Of a stretch of DNA of 64,000 nt, positions 54,601 through 62,227 are shown one piece after another. The notes beneath the pieces were generated by a model that was given only the letters and a program-made list of their open reading frames with translations, did not search any database and was not told the origin of the DNA. Numbering within the stretch: the first letter of the stretch is position 1; every line of letters begins with the position of its first letter. A program made the position numbers and the translations under genes. The stretch comes from CALDTK01 sp965213735. Its GTDB lineage: Bacteria; Bacteroidota; Bacteroidia; Chitinophagales; Saprospiraceae. The DNA lies in contig CBDCAB010000006.1 of assembly GCA_965213735.1 (NCBI GenBank), positions 2,509,440-2,573,439 on the forward strand. Reading direction: 5' to 3'.

Positions 54601-55202
54601 ATCGAGCTAAACTTGCCTGGTCTCCTGCCTTTGATGAAGCTTCGCAAATGGAAGCAGAAGACTATGCACTAGCGCTGTCGAAGTCGTTGGACAGTCAGAA
54701 CAAGCTAATTAATCCCGTCATCATGGACATTATGATTGGTAAGGGTGGTGCACTGAGTGAGCAACTTACTGGTTTAACGCCTGGCACGAGTTATTTCGGA
54801 CGTCTGCTTCCAACCCGCAATTGTCTTGAGGTTGCGGTAGCTCCTGATCGATTTTTACAAGAGCCATTTACACTGCTCGATTCTACCTTCTTCAGTTTTA
54901 CCACTGAAGACACATCAGCTGTAGAAGGACTCCGAGGCATTAAATCGCCTGCCGTTACTGCGGCAGGCATGCTTTACAGCAACGTTTTTCCCAACCCTAC
55001 GAAAAGCCGGTTTAAAGTTGTAGCACCTTCCCATATTATTCATATCGAAATTCGGGATCATTCCGGACGATTGGTGTCTACACTTGAAGGCAATCATCAG
55101 CGGTCGATGGTTATAAATTTTGAGCCAGAGGTTTCCGGCCTGTTCACCATCCAAGTTCTCATGCGCAGCGGGAGTGATTCGCACTTAGTCATGTTTAAAT
55201 GA
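51669..55202 (+). CDS. Large clan GH-A-like glycosidase with T9SS sorting domain
   Basis: About 1177 residues from the ATG at 51669 (MYKLPVGSSYLTALLILVLSPPLLYAQ, signal peptide). The catalytic-like barrel has FFEAENEPDR (acid/base E236 in the Asn-Glu-Pro motif of clan GH-A) and IWLSESGYDS (candidate nucleophile E435); FHHY lies between (366-368), as often in GH39/GH5/GH30-type enzymes. Then come fibronectin-like segments (PQVEVVSVAPDRAKLAWSPAFD) and a T9SS type A domain (NVFPNPTKSRFKVV). The exact GH family is not recognised; it should hydrolyse an extracellular polysaccharide. A longer frame start at 51462 overlaps the divergent gene and lacks a signal peptide. Confidence 0.8.
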   Translation: MYKLPVGSSYLTALLILVLSPPLLYAQSFGEAFGVNSSAREPLAEQNAYPTVREFHFCSQDQGYTSDATDATPGYPLNNFIFAATDSYYTGRRGDIVLTALGIAGELRGLRESDFLNGAGLKWFVQKPFAPYGYRVQGPTGFEIGPNFITNSALPAERYVGDWLANSGYNQADPATWRDKARWMSMLATRYGDASLMNQHSGTIGLDDYDRLYYNQYSDRTGPRRSPVIFFEAENEPDRSFFEPGNDVADDLGFAHVMLNTPRTMWQHAPQYLAAQTSMLYDGHGKSNAAIFPPAAVAPAGENGFYYLGVKNVGQKNKVSIGGMAGLRGVYIEEMLDWFITNRTIGQFGFTDVNAPVLPFEALSFHHYAASSSLTREAEYDSYGGQWDVNTGAGQSPELHQLRSRLEYHMNRLGSAFADRGFAQKWEETEIWLSESGYDSYNLHPNPPDNPGPTAYGGIQIPAIPNSKNPAQELDRELLQAQWLTRSYLEIMAVQSGTSKKGVDRFMQFELRDTREEVGPGVLQFQTSGLIRHNGILKPAHYFSKSILSHLEDYDHVYAGVGGTLFPDNFSDAFDLQSAHSSVGPLPFQNDPSDTELEKPVCYSYEKVYGNEDNNKYVIWSPTQQGFAYSIDLDLSKLTDEDIYMVTIHELVDGSELGRPTVLNVTNNVVNIPVSETPMILQFGDIGTRGDVARVDNIIINDMCCGNVEISWARVRRTLRNRVDVYFVLASDVPSSNVVPLRDLTLVQRDFAGTRVLLPNLTPGEVYYVVLLPENYYGYNVDVSAGVSLNPADHLGYLLIPSECDGTDGTSECITSIPSSDISFQGGFNNLSLITTVLNGGLSSDNDNLTCNNIPVSGADNQWTGDGQPGSISATITFDPPVDISSISYLFGGIGTGAQMVAEVMTCTCPFWKEYSTVTPTPQGRSLTRRNLSKVTALRITNNQTNLAGMTLCSTPSSCSGRFFSEEPQVEVVSVAPDRAKLAWSPAFDEASQMEAEDYALALSKSLDSQNKLINPVIMDIMIGKGGALSEQLTGLTPGTSYFGRLLPTRNCLEVAVAPDRFLQEPFTLLDSTFFSFTTEDTSAVEGLRGIKSPAVTAAGMLYSNVFPNPTKSRFKVVAPSHIIHIEIRDHSGRLVSTLEGNHQRSMVINFEPEVSGLFTIQVLMRSGSDSHLVMFK

Positions 55203-55510
55203 AAAAGGCCGAGCATGGATGCTGCCGCTGCAGGCGACTTTGCAAGTGCGCGACTCGGCGCCCGATGGCAAGGAGCATACGCTAAAGGATGATCCGCAAT
55301 TCCTAAGGCTGGAGGGATGATGAGTGTCATGTCGGCTTTACTTCTGGCTGCCAGCAACGAGTTTGCAGTGAAGATGTGGCGTCCGCTAGTGAGATCGAGA
55401 GGATGCGTTGCCTCAATATCGAAATTCATAGCCATATTACAGCCAAGAGAAAACTACTCCAGCCGCTATGCAATACGCATAGGGTATTCGCAACTAGAGC
55501 AGCCGTAGCT
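55203..55510. other. Intergenic stretch before katE, no gene seen
   Basis: No gene, terminator or clear promoter recognised in about 308 bp. Minus-strand frames here are antisense to the glycosidase end and have no domain. Confidence 0.5.
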
Positions 55511-57646
55511 ATGAAGAAGAACCCTACCTCCAGCAAAAACCCGAAAGATGCCCAGCTCGACGAACATCGCGTGAAACCAGTTGGCGAAGCACTCACTTCT
55601 AATCAAGGTCTTAAGGTCAATGACACGAACAATTCACTCAAAGCCGGCGAGAGGGGCGCGACCTTGCTTGAAGACTTTTTGCTGCGGGAAAAGATTACGC
55701 ACTTCGATCATGAGCGTATCCCTGAGCGAGTTGTGCATGCACGGGGAAGTGCAGCACATGGATATTTTGAGCTGTACGACAATCAGGAAAAATTCACCAA
55801 AGCCGGGCTTTTCACCGATACAGAACGCAGAACACCAGTTTTTGCACGATTCTCTACGGTGGCAGGATCTAAGGGGTCACCAGACTTAGCGCGAGATGTA
55901 AGGGGATTCTCTGTAAAGTTCTATACAGAGGAAGGGATCTTTGATCTCGTTGGCAACAATATGCCTATCTTTTTTATCCAGGATGCAATTAAGTTTCCTG
56001 ATCTTATTCATTCAGTAAAACCAGAGCCCCATCGGGAAATTCCACAGGCCGCGTCGGCTCATGATACTTTCTACGACTTCGTTTCACTAACCACCGAAAC
56101 CTTACACAATCAGATCTGGTTGATGAGCGATCGTGCTATTCCTCGCAGTCTGCGTATGATGGAAGGCTTTGGGATACACAGCTTTCGCTTGATTAATAAG
56201 GAGGGGGAAGTTCACTTTGTAAAATTCCATTGGAAACCACTTCTAGGGGTACACTCCGTCACTTGGGATGAGGCAGTCAAAATTAATGGTGCAGATCCGG
56301 ACTTTCACCGGCGTGATTTGTGGGATGCGATTGATCAAGGACAGTATCCTGAATGGGAACTAGGCTTTCAACTTATCCCTGAGCGGGACGAGCACAAATT
56401 TGAGTTTGACCTGCTCGACCCTACCAAGCTGGTTCCAGAAGAAATGGTTCCTGTCACTAAGGTTGGCAAGATGACGCTGAACCGCAACCCCGATAATTTC
56501 TTCGCTGAGACTGAGCAAGTGGCATTTTGTCCTTCACACCTGGTACCTGGAATTGATTTTTCGAATGATCCACTACTTCAGGGCCGATTGTTCTCGTATC
56601 TAGATACTCAGCTATCCAGACTAGGTAGTCCTAACTTTGATCAGCTGCCTATCAATCGTCCCATCAATCCTGTACACAACAATCAACGGGATGCGCATAT
56701 GCAGATGAAGGTTCCTACCTCTCGGGCGGCATATTTCCCGAACACCATTGCTGGAGGTTGTCCTCACCTCAATAAGATGGCCGCGGGTGGATTTACCTCA
56801 ATCGCCAGCAAGCTCGAAGGCAGGCAAGTGCGAGAAAAGAGTGAGAGCTTTAGTGATCACTTTTCGCAGCCAGCATTATTTTATCGCTCCCTAACGGATA
56901 CGGAGAAAGGTCACGTCGCAAGTGCCTACGCATTTGAACTAGGCAAGTGTACTTATGATCATATTAAGGAGCGGATGCTCTACGTAATTGATCAGATCAA
57001 TTCTTCTCTAGCTCAAACAGTTGCTGCTGAGCTCGGAATGACTGTTCCTAAAGAAGTTGATCAGCCTTTGAATCGGGCAATAGGAGCAGACGCTGATATC
57101 GCTAAGTATCAGCCAAAACCCAAGAAAAACTACCTGGAAGAATCTCCTGCGTTGAGTCAAAGCAACACCAGGTTTGATTCTATTGCTACGCGCCAGATTG
57201 CCGTGCTAGTCGCCGATGGCTTTTCAATGGAGGATTACAGACCCATGAAAAAAGCGCTCGAGTCAGGCAATGCCTTCGTGAAACTTATTGGACTGAAAGG
57301 TGGAACCGTAACCTGCTCGGAGAATATGGAGCATAAAATTGACGCAGCCATCGCCACGACCGAAAGTGTGCTCTTTGATGCCGTCTATATTCCTGGCGGC
57401 GACAAAAGTATAGCTGCACTTCGAAAGGAGTCTAAAGTGAAAAAATTCATTTTGGAAACTTTTAAGCACTGCAAAGCTATTGCAGCTGATGGCGCTGCTG
57501 TAGATTTCCTGCGTGACACGATATCCATTGAATTGAAAGCTGATAAGGCGATTCACCTCAATGCCAAGCCAAAGGAGTTTGTAAATTCAATTGCTAAGCA
57601 CAGAAACTGGGCTAGAGAAGAGATGGCTATGCAAATACCTGTCTAG
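55511..57646 (+). CDS. katE: Large-subunit monofunctional catalase with DJ-1/PfpI-like C-terminal domain (KatE/HPII type)
   Basis: 711 residues from the ATG at 55511. The heme catalase core spans ~45-530: catalytic H76 in RVVHARGSAAHG, N149 in LVGNNMPIFFIQDA and the heme ligand Tyr in RLFSYLDTQLSRLG (Y363). The C-terminal ~150 residues (QIAVLVADGFSMEDY ... VYIPGGDKSIAALRK) form the flavodoxin-like DJ-1/PfpI domain of large-subunit catalases. It converts H2O2 to water and O2 in the cytoplasm. The length (711) is close to E. coli HPII (753). Single gene. A more upstream start at 55376 is disfavoured. Confidence 0.95.
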   Translation: MKKNPTSSKNPKDAQLDEHRVKPVGEALTSNQGLKVNDTNNSLKAGERGATLLEDFLLREKITHFDHERIPERVVHARGSAAHGYFELYDNQEKFTKAGLFTDTERRTPVFARFSTVAGSKGSPDLARDVRGFSVKFYTEEGIFDLVGNNMPIFFIQDAIKFPDLIHSVKPEPHREIPQAASAHDTFYDFVSLTTETLHNQIWLMSDRAIPRSLRMMEGFGIHSFRLINKEGEVHFVKFHWKPLLGVHSVTWDEAVKINGADPDFHRRDLWDAIDQGQYPEWELGFQLIPERDEHKFEFDLLDPTKLVPEEMVPVTKVGKMTLNRNPDNFFAETEQVAFCPSHLVPGIDFSNDPLLQGRLFSYLDTQLSRLGSPNFDQLPINRPINPVHNNQRDAHMQMKVPTSRAAYFPNTIAGGCPHLNKMAAGGFTSIASKLEGRQVREKSESFSDHFSQPALFYRSLTDTEKGHVASAYAFELGKCTYDHIKERMLYVIDQINSSLAQTVAAELGMTVPKEVDQPLNRAIGADADIAKYQPKPKKNYLEESPALSQSNTRFDSIATRQIAVLVADGFSMEDYRPMKKALESGNAFVKLIGLKGGTVTCSENMEHKIDAAIATTESVLFDAVYIPGGDKSIAALRKESKVKKFILETFKHCKAIAADGAAVDFLRDTISIELKADKAIHLNAKPKEFVNSIAKHRNWAREEMAMQIPV

Positions 57647-58058
57647 GGCTTTGGCTTACGCATTGGTTCCTAATTAATCGCATGTCAGACATAATAACTT
57701 GCGTGCCTGATGGTGCTATAGGGCATTAAGAACTTCGTGGTAAGGGCGTAGAAACGCATCTTCGGGAAGCGCTAGCGAAAGTACGTTCATCTCGGCGAGG
57801 TCTTGAATGTACGATTTGAGGCTGGGCTAGCGGCGCAAACTTCTTAGGCTAGTATGGCTGCTAGCCGATGTGCCAACGTCTACTCAACCAACTAACCTAT
57901 TGCTGTACCTTGTTAAATAATGGGTCTTCTATGTACGAATTCGATTTGTTGCGGCCTTACATTGTTTCTCTGGACAGACGGTAAATCGGCCTATTGCGCC
58001 TAAACCACTACCAGCATGCTACCTTTCGCCCGCTCCGGCTGCTTGAGCCTTGACAGCT
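57647..58058. other. Intergenic stretch with a small gene remnant on the minus strand
   Basis: 57716-57826 (minus) is an open frame ending in a stop at 57716 that reads SYIQDLAEMNVLSLALPEDAF then LRPYHEVLNAL, protein-like but with no start codon in frame and a stop just upstream. It looks like the last ~35 codons of a lost gene. Otherwise nothing is seen. Confidence 0.35.
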
Positions 58059-59537
58059 ATGAAAGGTAAAACAAAGGAATTCCTAGATCGCTACCTCAAG
58101 TATATTGTACTTGCCGCGCTACTTTACATGCCAATATTTGGGCACCTGACCACGCTGCCTATTCGCTTGTGGGATGAATCTCGAGTGGCTCTCAATGCTT
58201 TCGAGATGTATAGCAACGGCAACCTGCTCGTTGCGCACTACAATGGTGAACCTGACATGTGGAATACCAAACCGCCTCTGCTGGTCTGGATTCAGGCAGG
58301 ACTCATGAAGCTCATCGGCCCAGGAGAATTAGCGGTGCGCTTGCCCTCGGCCTTCGCGGCTCTTTTAACCTGCCTTACGCTGCTGCTCTTTAGCATCCGC
58401 TATTTACGTAGTTTTTGGTTTGGCTTCATCGCTATCATGGTGCTGATCACCTTCGACCAGTATGTGGATGAACACGCTATCCGTACGGGTGACTATGACT
58501 CCCTGCTCACCTTCTTTCTAACTGCATCGACTCTCGCATTCTTTATATACTGCGAGAAGCGTAAGCCGAAATTCCTTTATTTAACAGTCGGCCTGTTAAC
58601 GGCAGCGGTCTTGACCAAGAGTATCGCGGGCTTGCTGATGATACCAGCATTATTTCTCTACGCACTTTGGCAAAAGCAACTCTTGGCACTACTCAAAGCT
58701 AAAGAGTTTTATACCAGCATTCTTATTTTCACCATACCTGTTGCGGCATATTATCTGTCGCGCGAAATGCTCAATCCCGGCTATTTGGAAGCCGTTTATG
58801 CCAATGAACTTGGAGGGCGCTATCTGGAAGTTGTGGAAAACCATCAGCATCGCTTTTGGCACTACTACGAAAGATTCGCTATAAAAACCTTCACCGCATG
58901 GCTAGTGCTAATTCCATGTGGAGTGGCTATAGGCTTAGCGTATGTGAGGCAAACGATGAGGAAACTGACCGGATTCGCTACCCTAGTAGCTATTTGCTAT
59001 TTCTTGATCATCTCCGTCGGCCAAACTAAGATAGAGTGGTATATCCTGCCTATGTTGCCATTCTTGGCTATTCTCGTGGCGGTACCCATATATTCAATTT
59101 TTGATGTTTTGCGGGAGATAAAGTGGGCAACATTAATGTTGAGGTTTAACGTTGTTCCGTATACTTTTATATTTCTTCTCTTTGTAATGCCATACCGCCA
59201 CATTTTCTTTAAGACCTACAAACCACAAAATCATGCTAACCAAGATCACATCTACTATGAGTCTACCCACATGAAAAAGGCACTCAAAGGGCATGTTGAT
59301 CTGCAGGGTCAGCAGGTGCTTTACGATGACTACCGTGCACATATCGAGTTTTACTTGGCCCTTCTGCAAGATAAGGGGGTGGATGTTGTGAAAGGCGATA
59401 AGGAGGCGCTTAGAGTCAACGATATAGTCTTCGCCTCCCAGGGGCCTATGAAAGATTATATCAGTACAAGCTACGACGCTGAAGTTATAAATACGAGCGG
59501 AGAAGTCACAACCTATCATGTACATGGACGCAAGTAA
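58059..59537 (+). CDS. GT39-family (ArnT/PMT-like) polytopic glycosyltransferase
   Basis: About 492 residues from the ATG at 58059. The N-terminal signature of ArnT-like GT39 enzymes is visible: PIRLWDESRVALNAFEMY (catalytic Asp-Glu in the first periplasmic loop) followed by NTKPPLLVWIQAGLMKLIG. About ten membrane helices; C-terminal periplasmic domain from ~390. It moves a sugar from an undecaprenyl phosphate donor to an envelope acceptor (lipid A, protein or polymer). Overlaps the GT2 gene by 20 bp, so the two act together: GT2 makes the lipid-linked donor. Confidence 0.9.
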   Translation: MKGKTKEFLDRYLKYIVLAALLYMPIFGHLTTLPIRLWDESRVALNAFEMYSNGNLLVAHYNGEPDMWNTKPPLLVWIQAGLMKLIGPGELAVRLPSAFAALLTCLTLLLFSIRYLRSFWFGFIAIMVLITFDQYVDEHAIRTGDYDSLLTFFLTASTLAFFIYCEKRKPKFLYLTVGLLTAAVLTKSIAGLLMIPALFLYALWQKQLLALLKAKEFYTSILIFTIPVAAYYLSREMLNPGYLEAVYANELGGRYLEVVENHQHRFWHYYERFAIKTFTAWLVLIPCGVAIGLAYVRQTMRKLTGFATLVAICYFLIISVGQTKIEWYILPMLPFLAILVAVPIYSIFDVLREIKWATLMLRFNVVPYTFIFLLFVMPYRHIFFKTYKPQNHANQDHIYYESTHMKKALKGHVDLQGQQVLYDDYRAHIEFYLALLQDKGVDVVKGDKEALRVNDIVFASQGPMKDYISTSYDAEVINTSGEVTTYHVHGRK

Positions 59538-60486
59538 TCCTACAACGGTACTGTCGGTAGTGGTGCCGATATTTAACGAGGGCGAAATTATTCCGGAATT
59601 GTACGATCGTTTATCAGCCACGCTAAGAGCTATTACCTCGGACTACCAACTAATCTTTGTCAATGATGGTAGCCGGGATTCTTCGCTGCCTCAACTCATA
59701 GATTTAGCCGCAAGAGATGAGCGCGTGAAGTACATCGACTTCAGCCGTAATTTCGGTCACCAGATAGCGGTCACCGCTGGGCTTGACCATGCCACTGGAG
59801 AAGCTGTGGTAATCATCGATGGGGATCTTCAGGACCCTCCTGAACTTATTCCTGAGCTGTACGCAAAATATGTGCAAGGCTACGAAGTTGTATATGCTAA
59901 AAGGGTCGAACGCAAAGGCGAGAGCTGGCTCAAGCGTGCTACCGCTACAGGCTTCTACCGACTCATGCGGTCGATCACAAGTATTGATATTCCAGTAGAT
60001 ACAGGGGACTTTCGTTTGATTGATCAGCGTGTAGTTCAGTATCTTAGACAGATGCCGGAGCAAAACAAGTTTTTGCGAGGACAAATAGCTTGGTTAGGTT
60101 TTAGCCAAACCGAAGTGCTCTTTTCACGAGATGAGCGCAAATTTGGGACTTCAGGCTACTCTTATCAAAAAATGCTCAAGTTTGCGCTCGATGGCGTTAC
60201 TAGCTTCTCAGATAAGCCGCTGCTGATGGTCACCCAGCTTGGCTTCATTATTTCGTTATTTTCATTTTGCGTGATTCTGTATGCGATATATTCACACTAT
60301 ATTCTGGATCGAACAATTACTGGCTGGACCTCCCTGATAATCAGCTCCATGTTTATTGGCGGCGTGCAGCTGCTGTCTATTGGCGTGATTGGAGAATACA
60401 TCAGCCGCATCAACAAGAACGTCGCAAACCGTCCGCTTTACATCGTGCGATCTACCAATGCATCAAAAGCAGATACTAGCCTGTAG
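59518..60486 (+). CDS. GT2 polyprenol-phosphate glycosyltransferase (GtrB/ArnC-like)
   Basis: 322 residues. The GT-A domain has VVVPIFNEGEIIPELYDRL, LIFVNDGSRDSS, VKYIDFSRNFGHQIAVTAGLDHATGEAVVIIDGDLQDPPE (DxD-like ending) and the ERKGESWLKRATATGFYRLMR acceptor-side region. Two C-terminal membrane helices (~242-262 and ~275-300) precede a cytoplasmic NVANRPLYIV tail. This is the standard layout of bactoprenol glucosyl/mannosyl transferases. The gene begins 20 bp before the GT39 stop and presumably shares its promoter. Confidence 0.93.
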   Translation: MYMDASNPTTVLSVVVPIFNEGEIIPELYDRLSATLRAITSDYQLIFVNDGSRDSSLPQLIDLAARDERVKYIDFSRNFGHQIAVTAGLDHATGEAVVIIDGDLQDPPELIPELYAKYVQGYEVVYAKRVERKGESWLKRATATGFYRLMRSITSIDIPVDTGDFRLIDQRVVQYLRQMPEQNKFLRGQIAWLGFSQTEVLFSRDERKFGTSGYSYQKMLKFALDGVTSFSDKPLLMVTQLGFIISLFSFCVILYAIYSHYILDRTITGWTSLIISSMFIGGVQLLSIGVIGEYISRINKNVANRPLYIVRSTNASKADTSL

Positions 60487-60905
60487 AGACTGTTACTTTT
60501 CCGTTCAGTAAAGGGACAGCGCCATATTTTGCGCTGCGTTGCGATTTTTGGTTGATGCACCACATCAAGCTTCAAATCGTACTCCCGAGCGGGGCCCCTC
60601 GCCCCGATTCGGTCGTTGCTCAGCACAAAATCTGTCAGCTACCGTTCTATCTCAGGAACTGTAACAGACTCTGAGCAACAGTGAGTTGAGAAACATATTA
60701 CTTTCAAGCTATTCGAGCACAATCAAGGATCTTAATATCGGCGAAAGCGGACAGGATTATGTGAGGTTTGAAATGTGACGAAGTGCGACACTGCGTGACC
60801 TGCCCCGTGCAGCCGCGGAACTTCGCGCTTACCGTAGCTCTAGCATTCGACGTCTTTTAGGCGGCCAGCGAACCTCTTCAGGCTGGCTAGGCGGGGCGGG
60901 TATCG
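60487..60905. other. Intergenic stretch with imperfect inverted repeat ends
   Basis: AGAGACTGTTACTTTTCC (60485-60502) and GGAACTGTAACAGACTCT (60655-60672) are inverted at 15 of 18 positions, ~188 bp end to end; a related AGAGTCTGTAACA lies at 4888. It could be a MITE. No gene recognised in the rest. Confidence 0.35.
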
Positions 60906-61922
60906 CTACTTCTTCTCATGGAGTAAATGGGTCAATTCAGTCTTGCTCGGTAGAACGGTTTTATAGCGGCTGGCAAAGATTTGATCGTTATTCTCCGGCA
61001 GCGTGTATTGTACTAGTAGGTCACTCTTGTCCTTGCATAGGATCAGCCCGATCGTCGGATTTTCGTCCGCCAACTTTACCTCTCTATCGTAATAGTTGAC
61101 GTACATCTGCAACTGACCGATGTCTTGGTGCTTTAAATCGCCTATCTTTAGGTCTACCAGCACAAAGGCGCGTAGCAAGCGATTGTAGAAGACCAGGTCG
61201 ATATAAAAATGCCGCTCGTCGAAGCTTATGCGTTTCTGTCGGGCAACGAAGGTGTATCCCTTGCCCAACTCCAACAGGAACTGCTCAAGTTTGTCAATGA
61301 TCGCTGACTCTAGATCGCTTTCGGAATAGCTAGCCTTGGCGTCCAGCCCCAGAAATTCGAGGACGTAGGGCTCCTTGATGGCATCTTCGGGCTGATTGAT
61401 GATCAGACCGTGCGTACTCAATTCCTTAACGGCTTCTTTATCACGACTCATACTAAGCCGTTCGTAAAGACCGCTATCGATTTGCCGCTTCAGTTCGCGA
61501 ACCGACCAATTGCTCGCCATACTTTCTAATTCATAGAAGCGACGCTCCTCCTGATCGGATAGGCGCATCAGTAGTTGGTAGTGGGACCAACTGAGGGTGA
61601 AACTAGGAAGATCGAATTTGGCAGACACTGTCTGCGGAATTCGAAACACCAGGTAAAACTGACGCATCTGCCTGAGATTACGACCACTAAACCCTTTACC
61701 AAACCTTGCCGTCAACCGTTCCGCTAAAGTGTCAATAATGCGCCCTGAATACTCAGCCCGCTCCGCCCCTCCTTGTTCCCGGAGCACGATCATTTCCCCC
61801 AGCCGGTAGTACGCATGCACCAGCACCCGATTGACATGGCTGACCGCATCATGACGCGCCTGCTCCAACAGGTCAACGGCCGCGGTCAAAAAGTCTTCTA
61901 AGGCATGCTCAGGACTGGACAT
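60906..61922 (-). CDS. PDDEXK nuclease-domain protein, DUF1016/YhcG family
   Basis: 338 residues. The N-terminal DUF1016_N region (~1-160) contains VNRVLVHAYYRLGEMIV and LRQMRQFYLVF with SWSHYQLLMRLSDQEERRFYE. The C-terminal part holds FYIDLVFYNRLLRAFVLVDLKIG, the D-x(n)-D/E-x-K core of a PD-(D/E)xK nuclease. YhcG-like proteins are often found in accessory islands and some have been linked to phage defence or restriction-related function (from memory; role not settled). Single gene here; no restriction-modification partners next to it. Lies directly after a decayed frame on the same strand. Confidence 0.9.
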   Translation of the reverse strand: MSSPEHALEDFLTAAVDLLEQARHDAVSHVNRVLVHAYYRLGEMIVLREQGGAERAEYSGRIIDTLAERLTARFGKGFSGRNLRQMRQFYLVFRIPQTVSAKFDLPSFTLSWSHYQLLMRLSDQEERRFYELESMASNWSVRELKRQIDSGLYERLSMSRDKEAVKELSTHGLIINQPEDAIKEPYVLEFLGLDAKASYSESDLESAIIDKLEQFLLELGKGYTFVARQKRISFDERHFYIDLVFYNRLLRAFVLVDLKIGDLKHQDIGQLQMYVNYYDREVKLADENPTIGLILCKDKSDLLVQYTLPENNDQIFASRYKTVLPSKTELTHLLHEKK

Positions 61923-61957
61923 GTGCTATTGTTTTGCCTTAACATAATCTGCACCGC

Positions 61958-62185
61958 TCAAACTCCCGCTCCGTCAGCAAAACTTCTTAACGGTCGCCTT
62001 CCCCTCGCAGAGCCGCCAACAATATACAGCTTGCGCAGAACAAGGTTGGTGGTGTCGGCTTCCTCACTCGTCCGCCAGATAATCACGGCCGTTTTGCCCT
62101 CGGGGCGAACATCAGTGCCGAGCACCTGACCGTCACTAGCATGGACAGTCTTTACGCGCAGGACGTCTAAACTATTGAGGGGCCG
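61958..62185 (-). pseudogene. Decayed 3' gene remnant
   Basis: A 75-codon open frame on the minus strand reads NSLDVLRVKTVHASDGQVLGT then DVRPEGKTAVIIWRTSEEAD and LVLRKLYIVGGSARG, ending at a stop at 61958. It is strongly protein-like (redoxin-style strand KTAVIIW) but lacks a plausible start at the upstream edge, where a stop codon lies. Sits between the RND transporter and the DUF1016 gene. Confidence 0.35.
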
Positions 62186-62227
62186 TTACACCCAGGCTTT
62201 CACCTGTAAATGCGAAGCCTTACCACA

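Noticed and set aside
55097..55435. 112-codon minus-strand frame
   Set aside because: Mostly antisense to the glycosidase C-terminus, no signal peptide or domain.
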